NCBI GenBank assembly: GCA_963844865.1
Contig: CAWJPY010000002.1
Span: forward strand, 1 to 64,000
Length of the DNA stretch: 64,000 bases
Direction: 5' to 3'
From: CAWJPY01 sp963844865
GTDB taxonomy: Bacteria; Acidobacteriota; Thermoanaerobaculia; Thermoanaerobaculales; Sulfomarinibacteraceae
Positions 34,472 to 44,750 of this stretch are shown here, piece after piece. A program made the translations under genes and the position numbers. The notes under the pieces were generated by a model. It searched no databases. It saw only the letters and a list, made by a program, of their open reading frames with translations, and was not told the DNA's origin. Each line of letters begins with the position of its first letter. The first letter of the stretch is position 1.

Positions 34472-37200
34472 CCAACCACACAGCCGGCAAGCACGTGTAC
34501 TCGTTCGGCGGCGGTTCGGCGGAAGGCCGTGCGGACATGAAGGAGCTGCTGGGCGGCAAGGGCGCCAACCTGGCCGAGATGGCGAACCTGGGGATCCCGG
34601 TACCGGCCGGCTTCACCATCACCACCGAGGTGTGCACCTACTACTACGAGCACGACAAGAGCTACCCCGGCGGTCTCCAGACCGTGGTCGACGAGGCCTT
34701 GAGGAGGGTCGAGGAGATCATGGAGGCGCGCTTCGGGGACCCCGACAACCCGTTGCTGGTGTCGGTGCGTTCCGGGGCCCGCAGCTCCATGCCGGGCATG
34801 ATGGAGACCGTCCTCAACGTCGGGCTGTGCTCGCGCACCATCCCCGGCCTCATCGCGAAGACCGGCAACCCTCGTTTCGTCTGGGACGCGTACCGGCGCC
34901 TCATCACCATGTACTCCGACGTCGTGATGGAGAAGGCGGCCGGCATCGAGCCCGAGGAAGGGGAGGGCATCCGTCAACAGCTCGACCGCCTGCTCGAGGC
35001 GAAGAAGAAGGAGCGGGGAGTCAGCTTCGACTCCGAGCTCGCCGCCGAGGACCTCGAGGAGCTCACCGCGAGCTATCGGCAGAAGGTGCGCGAGGTGCTG
35101 GGCGCCGACTTCCCGGACGACGCCCGCGACCAGCTGTGGGGTGGCATCGGCGCCGTCTTCGGCTCCTGGAACGGCCGTCGGGCGGTGGCCTACCGGCGGA
35201 TCGAGGGCATCCCCGACGACTGGGGCACCGCAGTCAACGTGCAGTCCATGGTGTTCGGCAACATGGGCGCGAGCTCGGCGACAGGCGTCGCGTTCACCCG
35301 CAACCCGGCCACCGGCGAGAACCAGTTCTACGGGGAGTGGTTGCCCAACGCCCAGGGCGAGGACGTGGTGGCGGGCATCCGCACTCCCAACCCCCTCAAC
35401 GAGGAGGCCAAGAACGAGCAGAACCACCACCTCCCCTCCCTCCAGGAGGCGATGGGGGACGTCTACGGGGAGCTGGTGGACATCCGCAACAGGCTCGAGC
35501 AGCACTACCACGACATGCAGGACATCGAGTTCACCATCCAGGAGGGGCGGCTGTGGATGCTGCAGACCCGCACCGGTAAGCGCACCGGGACGGCGGCCCT
35601 CAACATGGCCATGGACATGCTGTCGGAAGGCCTCATCGATCAGCGCCAGGCGGTGCTCCGCCTGAAGCCGGCTCAGCTGGATGAGCTGCTCCATCCCATC
35701 GTGGACGCCGAAGCCGAGGAGGGGTTCGAGGCCCTCGCCAAGGGACTTCCTGCCGGACCCGGCGGCGCCCGCGGCCAGATCGTCTTCACCGCCGCCGACG
35801 CGGTCCGCTGGGCTGCGGAGGGCAAGCAGGTGGTGCTGGTGCGGGAGGAGACCAACCCCGAGGATGTGGAGGGCATGCGGGCGGCGGTCGGCATCCTCAC
35901 CGGTCGCGGCGGCATGACCTCCCATGCGGCCCTGGTGGCCCGGGGCTGGGGCAAATGCTGCATCGTCGGCGCCGGGGCCCTGGACATCGACGTCAAGAGC
36001 AAGACGGTGCGGGCCGATGGCACCACCTTGCGCGAAGGCGACGTCGTCACCCTGAACGGCACCCGCGGCCTGGTGTACGCCGGCGAGCTGCCCCTCATCG
36101 ACGCCACCGAGAACCCGCGCTTCCAGGAGTTCATGGGTCTCGCCGACGACATCCGAGCCATGGCGGTGCGCACCAACGCCGACACCCCCGACGATGCCCG
36201 CACCGCCCGTTCGTTCGGCGCGCAGGGCATCGGCCTCTTCCGTACCGAGCACATGTTCTACGGCGCCGGCTCCGAGGAGCCGCTGTTCGCCCTGCGCAAG
36301 ATGATAATGGCCGGCTCCGAGGAGGAGCGGCGCGCCGCTCTGGACGAGCTCTTCCCCTTCGTCAAGCGCGACATCAAGGCCACGCTCGAGGTCATGGACG
36401 GGCTGCCGGTGACCATCCGCCTGCTCGATCCGCCCCTGCACGAGTTCGTGCCCCAGGATCCCGAGGGGCGCACGCGCCTGGCCGACGCTCTGGGCATCGA
36501 CGGCGCGGAGCTCGACCGCCGCGCCGAGGAGCTGCACGAGTCCAACCCCATGATGGGGCACCGGGGAGTGCGCTTGGGCGTCACCTTCCCGGAGATCTCG
36601 GAGATGCAGATCCGGGCCATCTTCGAGGCTGCGGCCGAGCTCCTGAAGGTGGGTACGAAGGTCTTCCCCGAGATCATGATCCCGGTGGTGGGCCAGGTGT
36701 CCGAGCTGGACGATCAGCTCGCCATCGCCAAACGGGTGTATCGCGAGGTCTGCGACGCCACCGGTCGCAACGAGATCCCTCACCTGTACGGGACCATGAT
36801 CGAGATCCCGAGGGCCTGCATCACGGCCGATGAGATCGCGGACACCGCCCAGTTCTTCTCCTTCGGCACCAACGACCTCACCCAGATGACCTTCGGCTTC
36901 TCTCGCGACGACATCGGTGGCTTCGTCCCCGAGTACCTGGATCGCGGCCTGCTGCCCGTCGACCCCTTCCAGGTGCTGGACCGGGACGGGGTGGGCGTGC
37001 TGGTGAAGATGGGCATCGACAAGGGTCGCACCACCCGCCCGGACCTGAAGGTTGGGATCTGCGGTGAGCACGGCGGCGAGCCGAGCTCGGTGGAGTATTG
37101 CCACATCGTCGGGATGGACTACGTATCGTGCTCGCCGTACCGAGTGCCGATCGCGCGGTTGGCGGCGGCGCAGGCGCAGATCAGGTTCCCACGGGAGTAG
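34468..37200 (+). CDS. ppdK: Pyruvate, phosphate dikinase
   Basis: Interconverts pyruvate, ATP and phosphate with PEP, AMP and pyrophosphate. The 910-residue protein has the nucleotide-binding N-terminus (GGKGANLAEM, RSGARSSMPGMMETVLN) and the phospho-His swivelling domain (LTGRGGMTSHAALVARGWGK near residue 475). The C-terminal PEP barrel has IEIPRACITADEIA, FSFGTNDLTQM and GICGEHGGEPSSV with the catalytic Cys. Its ATG overlaps the glyS stop (ATGA). Translational coupling to a tRNA synthetase is a gene-order habit rather than a pathway link. It gives the cell a reversible pyruvate-PEP step. Confidence 0.96.
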   Translation: MTNHTAGKHVYSFGGGSAEGRADMKELLGGKGANLAEMANLGIPVPAGFTITTEVCTYYYEHDKSYPGGLQTVVDEALRRVEEIMEARFGDPDNPLLVSVRSGARSSMPGMMETVLNVGLCSRTIPGLIAKTGNPRFVWDAYRRLITMYSDVVMEKAAGIEPEEGEGIRQQLDRLLEAKKKERGVSFDSELAAEDLEELTASYRQKVREVLGADFPDDARDQLWGGIGAVFGSWNGRRAVAYRRIEGIPDDWGTAVNVQSMVFGNMGASSATGVAFTRNPATGENQFYGEWLPNAQGEDVVAGIRTPNPLNEEAKNEQNHHLPSLQEAMGDVYGELVDIRNRLEQHYHDMQDIEFTIQEGRLWMLQTRTGKRTGTAALNMAMDMLSEGLIDQRQAVLRLKPAQLDELLHPIVDAEAEEGFEALAKGLPAGPGGARGQIVFTAADAVRWAAEGKQVVLVREETNPEDVEGMRAAVGILTGRGGMTSHAALVARGWGKCCIVGAGALDIDVKSKTVRADGTTLREGDVVTLNGTRGLVYAGELPLIDATENPRFQEFMGLADDIRAMAVRTNADTPDDARTARSFGAQGIGLFRTEHMFYGAGSEEPLFALRKMIMAGSEEERRAALDELFPFVKRDIKATLEVMDGLPVTIRLLDPPLHEFVPQDPEGRTRLADALGIDGAELDRRAEELHESNPMMGHRGVRLGVTFPEISEMQIRAIFEAAAELLKVGTKVFPEIMIPVVGQVSELDDQLAIAKRVYREVCDATGRNEIPHLYGTMIEIPRACITADEIADTAQFFSFGTNDLTQMTFGFSRDDIGGFVPEYLDRGLLPVDPFQVLDRDGVGVLVKMGIDKGRTTRPDLKVGICGEHGGEPSSVEYCHIVGMDYVSCSPYRVPIARLAAAQAQIRFPRE

Positions 37201-37300
37201 GAGGAGCTCGGCTCGATCGGCGAAGCCTGTCGCTGGTGGCCGCTGCCGATCGCTGACGCGGACGTTGTTGGCTGCCGCTGCCACCGAGTACTGCGACGCC
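37201..37300. repeat. Low-complexity intergenic tract
   Basis: Units such as CGATCGGCGAAGCCTG, CGCTGACGCGGACG and GGCTGCCGCTGCC fill the gap between ppdK and gmk. It is non-coding and of the same style as the other CAGCG-type tracts, read on the opposite strand. Confidence 0.4.
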
Positions 37301-37360
37301 GACGGGGGTGGCGGAGGAGGCGGTTCGGGGTAGGATGGCCGCGTCCCTGTGGAGGTTCGA

Positions 37361-38016
37361 GTGGCGGCAGCCAGCACACCCGGCGTTCTGTTCATCGTGT
37401 CCTCCCCCTCCGGGGGCGGGAAGACGACCCTGGTGCGGGAGGTCATGACCAGGTTGGCCGGGCGCGGCATCGTCGCCCACTTCTCCGTCTCCCACACCAC
37501 CCGGCCGCGTCGTCCCGGCGAGACTGACGGCGTGGACTACCACTTCCTGGACCGGCCGACGTTCGAGGGGATGGTCCAGCGGGGTGACTTTCTGGAGTGG
37601 GCGGAGTATGCGGGGCACCTCTACGGCACGGCCCGCGCAGAGGTGGAGCCCAGGTTGGCCGCCGGGCAGGACGTGTTTCTGGACATCGAGGTCCAAGGCG
37701 CGAGTCAGGTCAGGTCCTTGATCCCCGACGTGGTCAAGATCTTCGTCTACCCACCGTCGTTCGAGGTGCTGAAGCGGAGGTTGATGAAGCGCCGGCAAGA
37801 TGCGCCGGAGGTCATCCGGGATCGCCTCCAGTGGGCCATGCGGGAGCTCCGAGCCGCCGGTGAGTTCGACTATGCTATCATCAACGACCGGCTCGACGAG
37901 GCTGTCGAGGCACTCGAAGGGGTGTGCATCGCCGAGCATCAGCGCGCCCACAGGATCAAGGGGCGTCTCGACCAAATCCGCGAGGCGTTCCGCGCCGCTT
38001 TAGAAGAGGACATCAC

Positions 38017-38020
<4 letters not shown>
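37361..38020 (+). CDS. gmk: Guanylate kinase
   Basis: Phosphorylates GMP to GDP. The 219-residue protein has the P-loop SSPSGGGKTTL near residue 13, the GMP-binding segment SVSHTTRPRRPGETDGVDYH and EYAGHLYGT, and the lid region. GTG 37361 is chosen because GGAGG lies 5 nt upstream; GTG 37349 would add four residues without a ribosome site. A TAGGAT box at 37331-37336 may be its -10. Its stop overlaps the ATG of rpoZ (ATGA), the common gmk-rpoZ pairing. Confidence 0.95.
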
Positions 38021-38580
<560 letters not shown>

Positions 38581-38598
38581 TCCCGCGATCGGCGCACG

Positions 38599-39279
38599 TT
38601 GAGCGCACCCGAGATGATGAGGTCACGCGACCTGATCCGCTACGTTCAGGAGCTGGGCTGGCGGCCGTCGCCGCCCCAGGCCTCTCCACCCCAGTTTGCC
38701 GCCGGTCCCGCGGCGGTCTCCGAGTGTCGCGACCTGGAACAGCTCGCGGTCTTCCTCGACGGATGTCCGCGTTGCCGGCTTTCGGAACGGCGCACCTCCA
38801 TCGTGTTCGGCGAGGGTCATCCCCGCGCCGCGGTCATGTTCGTGGGGGAAGCGCCCGGCGCCCAGGAGGACCGCACCGGTCGGCCGTTCGTGGGGCAGGC
38901 CGGCCAGCTCCTGGATGAGATGATCCTGGCCCTGGGGCTCGAACGGAGCCAGGTGTACATCGGCAACGTGGTGAAGTGCCGACCTCCGGGCAATCGCGAC
39001 CCTGAGGAGGAGGAGATGGCGGCCTGCTCGCCGTTTCTGGATCGGCAGATCGAGCTCATCGGCCCCCGGGTCATCGTCGCCCTGGGTCGGGTGGCGGCCC
39101 GACGCCTCACCGGTTCGACCAAGCCCATGGGGGCGTTGCGCGGCCGCTGGACCTCATACCGGGGCACTCCGCTGATCCCTCTGTTCCATCCCGCCTATCT
39201 GCTTCGCAACGCCCTCGCCAAGCGCTCGACCTGGCAGGACTTGAAGCAGGTGCGGACACGGCTGCAGACGGGCGACTGA
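38599..39279 (+). CDS. Uracil-DNA glycosylase, family 4 (iron-sulfur)
   Basis: Excises uracil from DNA. The protein of about 226 residues has the family 4 motifs GEAPGAQEDRTGRPFVGQAG near residue 79, NVVKCRPPGNRDP near 116 and HPAYLL near 197. Four Cys (two in GCPRC, one in VVKC, one in AACS) would hold the 4Fe-4S cluster. The start is uncertain: TTG 38599 gives the full length, ATG 38614 or 38617 would remove five or six residues, and none has a good ribosome site. It lies 18 bp after rpoZ, probably in the same transcript. Confidence 0.9.
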   Translation: MSAPEMMRSRDLIRYVQELGWRPSPPQASPPQFAAGPAAVSECRDLEQLAVFLDGCPRCRLSERRTSIVFGEGHPRAAVMFVGEAPGAQEDRTGRPFVGQAGQLLDEMILALGLERSQVYIGNVVKCRPPGNRDPEEEEMAACSPFLDRQIELIGPRVIVALGRVAARRLTGSTKPMGALRGRWTSYRGTPLIPLFHPAYLLRNALAKRSTWQDLKQVRTRLQTGD

Positions 39280-39327
39280 CCCCCCTCGATGCGGGGCGGC
39301 CGTCCAGACGACGAGAGGCGTGGTCCG

Positions 39328-39333
39328 TATACT
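39328..39333 (+). promoter_or_regulatory. -10 box upstream of the moxR operon
   Basis: TATACT at 39328-39333 predicts +1 at 39340, exactly the GTG of a 60-nt upstream ORF. CAGACG at 39305-39310 is a poor -35 at 17-nt spacing. Confidence 0.5.
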
Positions 39334-39339
39334 GGAAGC

Positions 39340-39399
39340 GTGATGTGCCAACAGAGGGCGGAATTTCCGAAGGGACCGGAGTCGATGTCATGGCGATGA
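39340..39399 (+). CDS. 19-codon leader mini-ORF coupled to moxR
   Basis: GTG (39340) or ATG (39343) opens a short frame, MMCQQRAEFPKGPESMSWR. Its TGA overlaps the ATG of moxR at 39396 (ATGA). With the TATACT box the mRNA would start on this codon, so it would be a leaderless upstream ORF feeding ribosomes into moxR. The length is 60 nt, the same as the bridging ORFs at 3861 and 40352. No family is recognisable. Confidence 0.4.
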   Translation: MMCQQRAEFPKGPESMSWR

Positions 39400-40355
39400 C
39401 CGCCGTTGCCCCCGACGTGCTGGCACGGCTGGAGCGTCTGCACTCGTCCATCGTGCGCGTCATCCGCGGCAAGGCGGAGATCGTGGACGCCCTGATCGCC
39501 GCGCTGTTGGCGCGGGGCCACGTGCTGCTCGAGGACGTGCCGGGGGTGGGCAAGACGACCCTCGCCCAGGCCCTGGCGCGCTCCCTGGATCTGGAGTTCC
39601 ACCGCATCCAGTTCACCTCCGACACGCTGCCGTCGGACATCATCGGCATCTCGGTGTTCCGCCAGCATCCCGGCGAGTTCCAGTTCGTCCCCGGCCCCCT
39701 CTTCGCCAACGTCGTTCTCGGCGATGAGATCAACCGGGCCGCGCCCCGCACCCAGTCGGCCCTTCTCGAGGCCATGAGCGAGCACGCGGTGACCGTGGAG
39801 CGGACGCGCCACCCCCTGGCCCAGCCCTTCCTGGTGGTGGCGACCCAGAACCCCATCGAGGCCACCGGCACCTACCCTCTGCCGGAGTCCCAGCTGGACA
39901 GGTTCCTGATGCGCCTGTCCATGGGCTATCCCGGCCGCGATGAGGAGCTGGCCCTGCTGCGGTCCGGTGGTGCCGAGCCCGAGCTGGAGCAGCTGGGCCC
40001 GGTGCTGAGCGCCTCCGAGGTGCTCGAGCTGCAGGACACGGTGTCGAGGGTCTTCGTCGCCGAGAGCCTGCTCGCGTATCTCATGGAGGTGGTGACATCC
40101 ACGCGGACCGACCCGGCCCTCGCCCTCGGGGTGTCGACGCGGGGCTCGCTGGCGTGGCTCCGCGCCGCCAAGGCCATGGCGCTCGTGCACGGGCGCTCCT
40201 TCGTGGTGCCCGACGATCTGCAGGAGACCGCGGAGCCGGTGCTCGCCCATCGGGTGCTGCTCGGCGACGAGGAGCTCGGCGACGGCTGGGAGCGCAGCCG
40301 CCGCGAGCGGGCGGTGATTCGGCGCGTTCTCGAAGCGGTGCCCGTGCCGCGATGA
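39396..40355 (+). CDS. MoxR-family AAA+ ATPase
   Basis: Chaperone-like ATPase of 319 residues typical of MoxR-DUF58 operons, probably acting on membrane-associated or exported protein complexes. Walker A EDVPGVGKTT near residue 51, Walker B VVLGDEINRA near 107, and ATQNPIEATGTYPLPESQLDRF near 148 are all present. ATG 39396 is preferred because it overlaps the leader ORF stop; ATG 39390 and GTG 39345 are in-frame alternatives. DUF58 and transglutaminase genes follow on the same transcript. Confidence 0.92.
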   Translation: MTAVAPDVLARLERLHSSIVRVIRGKAEIVDALIAALLARGHVLLEDVPGVGKTTLAQALARSLDLEFHRIQFTSDTLPSDIIGISVFRQHPGEFQFVPGPLFANVVLGDEINRAAPRTQSALLEAMSEHAVTVERTRHPLAQPFLVVATQNPIEATGTYPLPESQLDRFLMRLSMGYPGRDEELALLRSGGAEPELEQLGPVLSASEVLELQDTVSRVFVAESLLAYLMEVVTSTRTDPALALGVSTRGSLAWLRAAKAMALVHGRSFVVPDDLQETAEPVLAHRVLLGDEELGDGWERSRRERAVIRRVLEAVPVPR

Positions 40356-40411
40356 GGGGACGGGGCAGGCCTGGCGCCGTCGGCCTCGGCGACCCGGTGT
40401 CTTCTCGGTGA
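40352..40411 (+). CDS. 19-codon bridging mini-ORF between moxR and the DUF58 gene
   Basis: Starts by ATGA overlap with the moxR stop and ends by GTGA overlap with the DUF58 GTG start. It is 60 nt long and encodes MRGRGRPGAVGLGDPVSSR. It has no ribosome site or known domain. It fills the gap exactly, as the mini-ORF between amidohydrolase and def does. Confidence 0.45.
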   Translation: MRGRGRPGAVGLGDPVSSR

Positions 40412-41409
40412 GCTTCTCGAGCACCTTCCCTCAGCTCCGCCTCCGGCCGACGCGGTGGGGCCTGATCTTCCTGGGCGCCTTGCTGGTGCTCGGATTCGCA
40501 GCCGTCAACACCTCCAACAACGCGCTCATGGCCCTGCTCGGGTTCGCCCTGGCCAGCTACGTCGCCTCCGGTGCATGGTCGCGACAGGTGCTGGCGTTGG
40601 TCCACGCGCGCGTGGAATCGCCGCGGGAGCTGTTTGCGGGCCGGGCCGCCATGGTGGAGCTGGAGCTGGCCAACCCCTCCCGGTGGCTGCCCGCCTACGG
40701 ATTGGTGGTGAGAGACCAGGACGATCGTCCAGTGCTCACCGAGGCGCTCCTCCCGAGCTCGGCTCGGCGACAGCACGGGGTCGAGGTGGTGTGCCAGCGG
40801 CGTGGCTGGAGAGAGCTCGGCCCATGGCGCCTGGAGGTGCTGATGCCCCTGGGGTTCTTCACCAAGAGCAAGCGCCTCCTGGCGGGGCGACGCGTGCTCG
40901 TGTACCCGAGCCTGCTTCCCGGCGGTGGGCCGGTGGCGGGCGTGGTGGCCGCCCTGCGCCGGGGGGATCACCTGAGAGCCCGCGGCCGGGAAGGTGACGT
41001 GCTGCAGCTCCGCGACTACCGTGCGGGTGATGACCGTCGCCAGCTGCACTGGAAGCAGACGGCGCGCCAGCAACGACCCATCGTGGTCGACCGCCAGCAA
41101 CGGGCGGAGCAGCAACCCTTTCTGGTCCTCGATCCTCGCCTCTCCGATCCCTCCGATCCCCGGCTCCGGGAGCGGTTCGAACGGATGGTGTCGGAGGTGG
41201 CCACGGTGGTGGTCCGCAGCCTCAACGAGGGCTGTGCCGTCGGCCTCGTGATCGGCTCGACCGTGATCCCGCCCGTCGCTTCGCCCGGCCGGCGGGGGCG
41301 CCTGCTGCGACCGTTGGCTGAGGTGGAGCCGATGCCGACCGATGCCCCGCCGCCCCCGGTGGTGGCGGGGCGCACGATCGCCACCTGGCGTGTGGAGAAG
41401 GGCGGGTGA
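40408..41409 (+). CDS. DUF58 membrane-anchored protein
   Basis: A 333-residue protein with two hydrophobic segments near residues 18-50 and a large soluble part. It carries the DUF58 hallmark LRDYRAGDDRRQLHWKQTAR near residue 205, in a von Willebrand A-like fold. It is the standard partner of MoxR ATPases and transglutaminase-like membrane proteins, and the three genes are contiguous here. GTG 40408 overlaps the mini-ORF stop, and its own TGA overlaps the next GTG. The function of the complex is not established. Confidence 0.88.
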   Translation: MSFSSTFPQLRLRPTRWGLIFLGALLVLGFAAVNTSNNALMALLGFALASYVASGAWSRQVLALVHARVESPRELFAGRAAMVELELANPSRWLPAYGLVVRDQDDRPVLTEALLPSSARRQHGVEVVCQRRGWRELGPWRLEVLMPLGFFTKSKRLLAGRRVLVYPSLLPGGGPVAGVVAALRRGDHLRARGREGDVLQLRDYRAGDDRRQLHWKQTARQQRPIVVDRQQRAEQQPFLVLDPRLSDPSDPRLRERFERMVSEVATVVVRSLNEGCAVGLVIGSTVIPPVASPGRRGRLLRPLAEVEPMPTDAPPPPVVAGRTIATWRVEKGG

Positions 41410-43439
41410 CAGAGGCGGTCCGCTACCGGCGGCTGGCTGCCGTGCTCCTGCTGTGGGGGATCGTGCCCCTGCCCTGGTTGTACATCATTCAACCGCCGTT
41501 CTGGGGGGTGGCGGCGTTGGTCGGCGGGTGGCTCCTCATCAGGCCGCGAACGGTGCCCCGCCTGTCGCCGCTGACCAGCAACCTGATCGGTCTGGTGATC
41601 CTGGCCGTGGTGCTCCTCGTGGGCGGGGCGAGGGTGGGCCCCCTGCGACCCCTCGGACATCTCCTGCTCCTGGTGGCATCCGTCCGGGCGGTGGGCGTGC
41701 GTGACCGGCGCACGTTCCTGGGTCTGCTGCCGGCGCTCTTCCTGGTGTGGCTGGTGGCGCTGGCGTCCTCGACCCATGTGAGCGTGCTGCTGTACTTCGC
41801 GGTCTCCGCGGTGCTCTGGTGGTGGGTGGGCATGGAGGTGACCCTCCTGGGCGTGGTGCGCGCTCCAGCCGCCGCAGGAATGTCCCTGGTCCGACTCCGG
41901 CACGTCCTGCCGGCGGCGGCGATGGCCGTTCTCCTGGCGGTTCCCGTCTTCGTCGCCATGCCGAGGCTGGGGTCGCCATGGATCGCGGGCCGGGGCGGCG
42001 TGCAGAGCGTGACCGGCTTCTCGAGTCGGGTGCGGCTCTCAGGGGTGGGGCACATCCGGCGCTCTCAGGAGGTCGCCCTGACCATGCGTGCCCTCCACGG
42101 GCGTCCGCTGCGGCCCGAGTGGTCGCGTTTGCGGGCGACCGCGCTGGAGCAGGTAACCGCCGACTCCTGGGCGCCGCGGCGCCCGACGGGGCCGGCGACG
42201 GGCGCGGGCACCATGCTCTGGCTGCACGGAGAGCGTTCCCTGACGGCGACCGAGGAGCTCGAGATCACGCTGCTGCGTCCGCAGCGCTTCCTGTTCGTGC
42301 CCACAGCGGCGGTGGCGGTTCGGGTCCCGCTGCCGGTGACACGGGACCCTTCGGGCGGTCTCGTCGTGGACGGGGAGGAGCCGGCTTCCCTCACCTACAG
42401 CGTCTGGGTGAGGTCCGACGGCCCCCTTCCCTTTACGGATGCACCGCAACCGCGGGCGACCCGTCCGCCACAGCACCCGGAGGTCCGGAGCCTGGCCCGG
42501 CGCATCGTGGCCGGACACCGCGGCACGGCCGAGCGCGCGGCGGCCGTGGAGTCGTTTCTGCGCGCCCACTACCGGTACACCTTGGAGGGCACGCACCGCA
42601 TCGGTCCTGACCCCATCAAGTGGTTCCTGCTCGAGGGGCGGCAGGGACACTGTGAGTACTTCGCCGGGGCCATGGTGGTGCTTCTGGAGTCGTCGGGTCT
42701 GCCGGCGCGAATGGCGGCGGGGTACAGCGGCGGGGAGGTGAACCCGGCAGGTGACGAGCTGGTGGTGCGCCAGGCGAACGCCCACACCTGGGTGGAGGCG
42801 TGGCTGGGACCGGCGGCGGGTTGGCAGGCGTTCGATCCGACGCCGGCCGCAGGGATTCCCGACTTCGCGACCGGCACCATGGGGGCAGGAGTGCGCGTGC
42901 TCTGGGAGCGGGTCCAGGCGGGCTGGGATCGCTACGTCCTCACCTATGGGCTGGGGGAGCAGCTCCTGGTGCTCGAGGGGCTCGTGACCACCATGGAAGG
43001 GCTGGCGCGCCGGCTCCATCCGGGCCCCCTGGCCGCGGCCGGAGCCGGCGTGCTGTTCCTGTGGTGGGTCCTCGCCGCGCTGCTCCGGCGGGGCCGACAC
43101 GCGAGCCCCCGTCGGACGAAGCGTCGCCCCCCTGCGGCGTGGGTGATGGAACGTCTCCGGCGCCGCCTGGCCAGGCGCGGTGTCGAGGTGCCCAGCTGGG
43201 CCACCCTGCGCTGGGTGGCGGCGGCCGGGGTTCGCTGCTGGCCCGGGCTCGACGGGGAGCTTGCGGACCTGCTCGCGCGGGCGGAGGGCGAGCTCTATGG
43301 AGGCCGAGCTTGGCGGGCGACCGACCACCTGAGGGCCCGTCGACAGTGGGCGCGGGTGCGGCGACGGATGCGATCCGGCGGGGATGCCGGCCCGGCCGGG
43401 GAGATGGTCGCTTGTCGGAGGGGCGACACCCCCGTATGA
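41406..43439 (+). CDS. TgpA-like membrane transglutaminase/protease
   Basis: A 677-residue protein with five or six N-terminal membrane helices (to about residue 190) and a periplasmic region. A transglutaminase-like core carries the triad: Cys in GRQGHCEYFAGA near 417, His in NAHTWVEAW near 460 and Asp in AFDPTPA near 478. A further helix near 545-562 is followed by a cytoplasmic DUF4129-like tail. GTG 41406 overlaps the DUF58 stop, and its stop overlaps the NfeD start (ATGA). The MoxR-DUF58-TgpA set is a conserved module; its substrate here is unknown. Confidence 0.88.
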   Translation: MTEAVRYRRLAAVLLLWGIVPLPWLYIIQPPFWGVAALVGGWLLIRPRTVPRLSPLTSNLIGLVILAVVLLVGGARVGPLRPLGHLLLLVASVRAVGVRDRRTFLGLLPALFLVWLVALASSTHVSVLLYFAVSAVLWWWVGMEVTLLGVVRAPAAAGMSLVRLRHVLPAAAMAVLLAVPVFVAMPRLGSPWIAGRGGVQSVTGFSSRVRLSGVGHIRRSQEVALTMRALHGRPLRPEWSRLRATALEQVTADSWAPRRPTGPATGAGTMLWLHGERSLTATEELEITLLRPQRFLFVPTAAVAVRVPLPVTRDPSGGLVVDGEEPASLTYSVWVRSDGPLPFTDAPQPRATRPPQHPEVRSLARRIVAGHRGTAERAAAVESFLRAHYRYTLEGTHRIGPDPIKWFLLEGRQGHCEYFAGAMVVLLESSGLPARMAAGYSGGEVNPAGDELVVRQANAHTWVEAWLGPAAGWQAFDPTPAAGIPDFATGTMGAGVRVLWERVQAGWDRYVLTYGLGEQLLVLEGLVTTMEGLARRLHPGPLAAAGAGVLFLWWVLAALLRRGRHASPRRTKRRPPAAWVMERLRRRLARRGVEVPSWATLRWVAAAGVRCWPGLDGELADLLARAEGELYGGRAWRATDHLRARRQWARVRRRMRSGGDAGPAGEMVACRRGDTPV

Positions 43440-44750
43440 TTGGCTCGATGTCTCAAACCTCCACCGCCGTCGCCGCCGTCCTGACGGCCGTGTGGGCGCT
43501 GGCGTGTCCAGTGCGCGCGAGCGAGGTGATCAGCTTCCGGGTCGAGGACACCATCCAGCCGGCCTCCCAGAACTTCATCGAGCGCGTCCTGGAGGAGGCC
43601 CAGGCTCGCGAGGCCACCTTGGCGGTGATGGAGCTCGATACTCCCGGAGGGCTGCTCGATGCGACCCGGGAGATCACCACCGCCATTACCGGGTGCACGG
43701 TGCCGGTGGTGGTGTACGTGGCGCCGGCCGGAGCCCGCGCTGCGTCCGCCGGATTCTTCATCCTCATGTCGGCCGACGTGGCGGCGATGGCGCCCGGGAC
43801 CAACACCGGCGCTGCCCACCCCGTCGGGGGGCAGGGGGAGAACCTGCCGGAGGACGTGCGCGCCAAGGCCACCGAGGATGCGGCTGCCATGATCAGGTCC
43901 TTCGCCGAGGAGCGGCAGCGCAACGTAGAGCTGGCAGTGCAGGCGGTGGTCGCCAGCAAGTCGTTCACGGCCCAGGAGGCCCTCAACGACGGCCTCGTCG
44001 ACGTGGTGGCGGACAATCTGGACGACCTGCTCACCAAGCTGGATGGCCGCCAGATCCGCCGCATCGACGGCACCATGCAGACCCTCGACCTGTCCTCCCC
44101 GGTCGTGGTGCACATCACCCCAACCTTCGCCGACCGCCTGTTCTCCGTCCTGGCCAACCCCAACGTCGCCTACCTGCTGATGGCGCTGGGTGCGCTCGGG
44201 CTCTACGTGGAGATCACCCACCCTGGCGGCATCCTGCCCGGGGTGGTGGGCATCGTGTTCCTGCTCCTCGGCCTCTACTCGCGTGTCGGTGCTGCCGGTG
44301 AGCTGGACCGGTGTCGCCCTGATCTTCGTGGCCGTGATCATGTTTCTGCTCGAGATCAAGGTGACGAGCTACGGCCTGCTCACCGTGGCGGGCCTCATCT
44401 CGTTCGTGTTGGGGTCGCTCATGCTGTTCGATGCGCCCATACCCGCGATGCGGGTGAGCCTCGCGGTCGTGCTGCCGACGGCCGTGGTGGTGGCCGCCGT
44501 GACCGTCTTCCTCCTGTCCCGGGTGGTGCGTGTGCACCGCAGCCGCGTGACCACCGGCGAGGAGGGCCTGGTTGGGGAGATCGGCAAGGCGCTCAGCGAG
44601 CTCGCGCCGGAGGGCAAGGTGCTGGTCCACGGCGAGTACTGGGACGCCCGGTCGGTCGGTCCGGTGATTCCGGCCGGCTCCCGGGTGCGGGTGCTGGCGG
44701 TGGGCCGGCGACTGATTGAAGTGGAGCCTGTCGAGCAAGGAGGTATGTGA
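43436..44750 (+). CDS. nfeD: NfeD-type membrane serine protease (one frameshift)
   Basis: Long-form NfeD (ClpP-class protease fused to membrane and OB-like domains) that acts with the downstream slipin. A signal peptide (residues 1-27, ending VRAS) leads into the protease domain with AASAG carrying the probable catalytic Ser and AKATEDA the Lys. Three or four membrane helices and a C-terminal soluble domain follow. An extra G at 44285 shifts the frame within the helices; removing it joins LGLYSR to SVLPVSW, as expected for the family. ATG 43436 overlaps the preceding stop. A sequence error is likely, since both halves are well conserved. Confidence 0.85.

Noticed and set aside
34105..37500. 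A 1131-residue minus-strand frame opposite ppdK
   Set aside because: Antisense shadow of ppdK; no domain, no ribosome site.
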